55,550 nt of DNA from an uncultured Burkholderiales bacterium. Its GTDB lineage: Bacteria > Pseudomonadota > Gammaproteobacteria > Burkholderiales > Burkholderiaceae_C. This document shows, piece by piece, positions 53,502 through 55,550 of this stretch (positions are counted from its first letter, which is position 1; each line of letters opens with the position of its first letter). The translations under genes and the position numbers were made by a program. Under the pieces are notes generated by a model. That model was given only the letters and a program-made list of their open reading frames with translations, did not search any database and was not told where the DNA came from. The stretch lies in contig CAIKVH010000039.1 in assembly GCA_903830725.1 (NCBI GenBank), positions 1 through 55,550 of the forward strand. Reading direction: 5' to 3'.

Positions 53502-55430
53502 ATGTTTGATTTCGTAAGACAGCACAACAAGATCATGCAGTTTCTGCTGGTCTTACTTATATTTCCTTCCTTTGTGCTTTTTGGCATCGATGGCTACAAC
53601 AGGTTTCGCGAAAAGGGTGCGGCCGTAGCAGTCGTGGATGGTCAAGATATTTCCCAATCCGAGTGGGACAATGCTCTGCGCAATGAGACTCAGAAAATAC
53701 GTGAGTCCATGCCCAATATAGATGCAAAGTGGCTTGACTCTCCAGAAGTGAAGTATGAAATACTCGAGCGAATGGTGAGAGACCGGTTGCTCTCAACGGC
53801 ATCCGCCAAGCTCTATCTGGGCGTGAGCGATCAGCGACTTGCTCAGGAGTTGCAAAAAAATCCAACGATCGCTTCATTAAGAAAACCCGATGGGTCTTTG
53901 GATATTGAGCGTTACAAACAGTTGCTAGCCAGCCAAGGTATGTCGCCGGAGTCATTTGAAGGAAGAATGCGCGCAGATTTAGCAGTACAACAGGTGATTG
54001 CAGGAGTGGCTAGGGGAAGTTTCTTACCCGCATCATTGAAGGAAGTTTCCACAAGTGCCTTCAACGAACAGCGTGAAATTCAGGTCCAAATATTTAAGGG
54101 TGAAGACTTTATTAGGGAAGTCAAATCCACGGAGGAGCAACTCAATGCTTTTTATAAACTGCATGCAGAGGAGTTTAAATCCGTTGAGTCAGCGGATGTT
54201 GAGTATTTAGTTCTTGATATGCCCTCCATTGAGAAGTCAGTCTCCGTGAGTGAGTCTGATTTGAAAACATATTTCGAACAAAACAACGCAAAGTTGGCTG
54301 GGCAAGAAGAGCGCCGGGCAAGTCATATTTTAATTACCGCACCAAAAGATGCTCCTGCAAGCGAGAGAGATAAAGCTCGGGCTAAGGCGACTGAGTTGCT
54401 AGCAACGATTAAGAAAGATCCCAGCAGTTTTGCTGAGCTTGCAAAGAAGAATTCCCAAGACCCAGTTTCTGCAGCTAAGGGAGGCGATTTAGATTTCTTT
54501 ACCCGTGGTTCTATGGTTAAACCATTTGAGGACGCAGCCTACTCCTTGCAAAAAGGACAAGTTAGTGATCTTGTTGAAAGTGACTTTGGATTCCACATCA
54601 TCAAATTAACAGATATCAAGGCATTGCATACGCCCAGTTTCCAAGAGATGCGACCAGCTCTCGAGGCGCAGGTTAGGAGGCAGGGCTCACAAAAGAAATT
54701 TGCTGAAGCTGCCGAACTCTTTACCAATTTGGTTTATGAGCAGTCTGATAGCTTAAAGCCCGCTGCCGATAAGTTGAAACTAGAGATTCACACATTAACG
54801 GGTATCTCCCCATCATCTAATCCAACCCAATTGGGAGTGCTTAAAAATTCTAAGATTTTGGGGGCCCTATTTGCCAAGGATTCGGTTGATAAAAAGCGCA
54901 ACACCGAAGCCGTTGAGCTAGCGCCAAATTTGTTGGCTTCTGCACGAATTATCAAATACACGCCTGCCAGAATCTTGTCCTATGAAGAAGTGAAGGACAA
55001 AGTTAAAGTTGCTTATGAGCGTGAGAATGCGTTGGCCTTGGCTAAGAAAACGGCTGTTGAAAAACAAGCTTTATGGAAAGATCACTCCGAAACGGCTCAT
55101 TTAGGGTCATCTTTGATCGTATCGCGACAAGCTAACGAAAAACTGAATCCGGCCGTTGTAGCCGCCGCTCTTAGGGTGCCTACTTCGGTTTTGCCTGCAT
55201 GGACGGGTACAGACTTGGGTGATCAGGGGTACGCAGTTGTAAGGGTCTCAAAGGTTTTACCCCATAACCCCGCATCTGTAACTAAAGGTGTCGAGGACAA
55301 AGGTGACGCTTTAGCTCAGGCCGCTTCCGCTGGTGAGAATTTGGCGTATTACAACTTCCTTAAGTCCACATACAAGGTTAAGATAAATGCCCCATCTCCC
55401 CAAAGTGGCGCAGTTGTTGGATTAAAGTAG
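53502..55430 (+). CDS. ppiD: Periplasmic folding chaperone PpiD (SurA/PpiC-type)
   Basis: PpiD is an inner-membrane-anchored chaperone at the SecYEG exit. The 642-residue protein has one N-terminal helix ([20 protein letters not shown], residues ~11-30). A SurA-N-like chaperone region follows ([18 protein letters not shown]). The parvulin domain lies at about 265-365: [13 protein letters not shown], then [20 protein letters not shown] and [14 protein letters not shown]. Most parvulin motifs are present, whereas E. coli PpiD is inactive as an isomerase, so activity is open. Linkage to hupB is conserved from E. coli to betaproteobacteria. Confidence 0.94.
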   Translation: MFDFVRQHNKIMQFLLVLLIFPSFVLFGIDGYNRFREKGAAVAVVDGQDISQSEWDNALRNETQKIRESMPNIDAKWLDSPEVKYEILERMVRDRLLSTASAKLYLGVSDQRLAQELQKNPTIASLRKPDGSLDIERYKQLLASQGMSPESFEGRMRADLAVQQVIAGVARGSFLPASLKEVSTSAFNEQREIQVQIFKGEDFIREVKSTEEQLNAFYKLHAEEFKSVESADVEYLVLDMPSIEKSVSVSESDLKTYFEQNNAKLAGQEERRASHILITAPKDAPASERDKARAKATELLATIKKDPSSFAELAKKNSQDPVSAAKGGDLDFFTRGSMVKPFEDAAYSLQKGQVSDLVESDFGFHIIKLTDIKALHTPSFQEMRPALEAQVRRQGSQKKFAEAAELFTNLVYEQSDSLKPAADKLKLEIHTLTGISPSSNPTQLGVLKNSKILGALFAKDSVDKKRNTEAVELAPNLLASARIIKYTPARILSYEEVKDKVKVAYERENALALAKKTAVEKQALWKDHSETAHLGSSLIVSRQANEKLNPAVVAAALRVPTSVLPAWTGTDLGDQGYAVVRVSKVLPHNPASVTKGVEDKGDALAQAASAGENLAYYNFLKSTYKVKINAPSPQSGAVVGLK

Positions 55431-55435
55431 TTCTT

Positions 55436-55464
55436 TTGTTCAGTACTCGTTGACAATGTATAAT
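55436..55464 (+). promoter_or_regulatory. tRNA-His promoter
   Basis: A perfect -10 TATAAT (55459-55464) is preceded after 17 bases by TTGTTC (55436-55441). The expected start lies just before the tRNA at 55474. Confidence 0.6.
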
Positions 55465-55473
55465 TAGCTTTAC

Positions 55474-55550
55474 GGTGGCTGTAGCTCAGCTGGTAGAGTC
55501 CAGGATTGTGATTCCTGTTGTCGTGGGTTCGAGCCCCATCAGCCACCCCA
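55474..55550 (+). tRNA. tRNA-His (anticodon GUG)
   Basis: A 77-base cloverleaf ends exactly at the window edge with its encoded CCA. The acceptor GTGGCTG pairs with CAGCCAC, and the extra G at position -1 (55474) faces the discriminator C, the hallmark of tRNA-His. The anticodon loop TTGTGAT carries GTG. The T-arm has GGGTTCGAGCCCC. Confidence 0.97.

Noticed and set aside
55450-55464. TTGACA at 55450-55455 as -35 of the tRNA-His promoter
   Set aside because: It is only three bases from the TATAAT element, so it cannot be the -35; TTGTTC with 17-base spacing fits better.
1-55550. CRISPR array, prophage, insertion sequence or toxin-antitoxin pair
   Set aside because: No regularly spaced repeats, transposase, integrase, structural phage protein or recognisable toxin-antitoxin pair was found on either strand.

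Overview
The window is a chromosomal segment of a betaproteobacterium, most likely order Burkholderiales, with a fairly low GC content for that group. Three things point there. One is the block carA-carB-greA-DUF4149 protein-yhbY/rlmE-ftsH-folP-glmM. Another is the phosphate block ppk-sixA/ppx-pstSCAB-phoU-phoB-phoR. The third is a Bug-type (tripartite tricarboxylate) binding protein without its transporter, a hallmark of Burkholderiales. The genus cannot be fixed from the sequence. A small-genome freshwater lineage such as Polynucleobacter or a relative would fit, but this is inference. No transposase, integrase, phage gene, rRNA or CRISPR array is visible.

Region 1 (1-9523) is AT-rich and looks accessory. 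It holds the tail of an EamA-type transporter and two large TPR-GT41 (SPINDLY/OGT-type) glycosyltransferases. It also holds a TPR protein fused to an ATP-grasp ligase domain, a membrane-anchored protein of unknown family, a Rieske non-heme iron oxygenase without a reductase, and a formyltransferase-fold protein. Together they could form a protein or glycan modification locus, and this is the best candidate here for an undescribed system. Region 2 (9.7-24.1 kb) is mostly housekeeping: TerC-type membrane protein, Bug protein, pyrimidine/arginine precursor synthesis (carAB), transcription fidelity (greA), ribosome maturation (yhbY, rlmE), membrane proteolysis (ftsH), folate (folP) and peptidoglycan precursor (glmM) synthesis.

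Region 3 (24.1-29.1 kb) has poorly characterised AT-rich genes: a ParB-like protein, an orphan 247-aa protein, and a PHO-box-driven pair of a small exported protein and a two-domain alkaline phosphatase. Region 4 (29.1-40.1 kb) is a compact phosphate and polyphosphate locus. It combines ppk and sixA, convergent ppx, then pstS-pstC-pstA-pstB-phoU-phoB-phoR behind a clear PHO box. The phosphatase releases phosphate in the periplasm, Pst imports it, PhoR/PhoB/PhoU sense it, and Ppk/Ppx store and release it as polyphosphate.

Region 5 (40.2-45.7 kb, minus strand) contains trxA, rho and rpmE (type B), then a membrane glycosyltransferase-like protein and a MATE transporter. Region 6 (46-55.55 kb) has a DsbA/FrnE-like oxidoreductase, dnaE, pgsA, an EamA transporter, a tartrate dehydrogenase-type enzyme, HU, tRNA-Val(UAC), the periplasmic chaperone PpiD, and tRNA-His(GUG) ending exactly at the window edge. 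Several genes start with GTG or TTG (carA, rlmE, ftsH, the 156-aa exported protein, pstC, hupB). Intergenic regions are short; the only one above 300 bases is 25500-25875.
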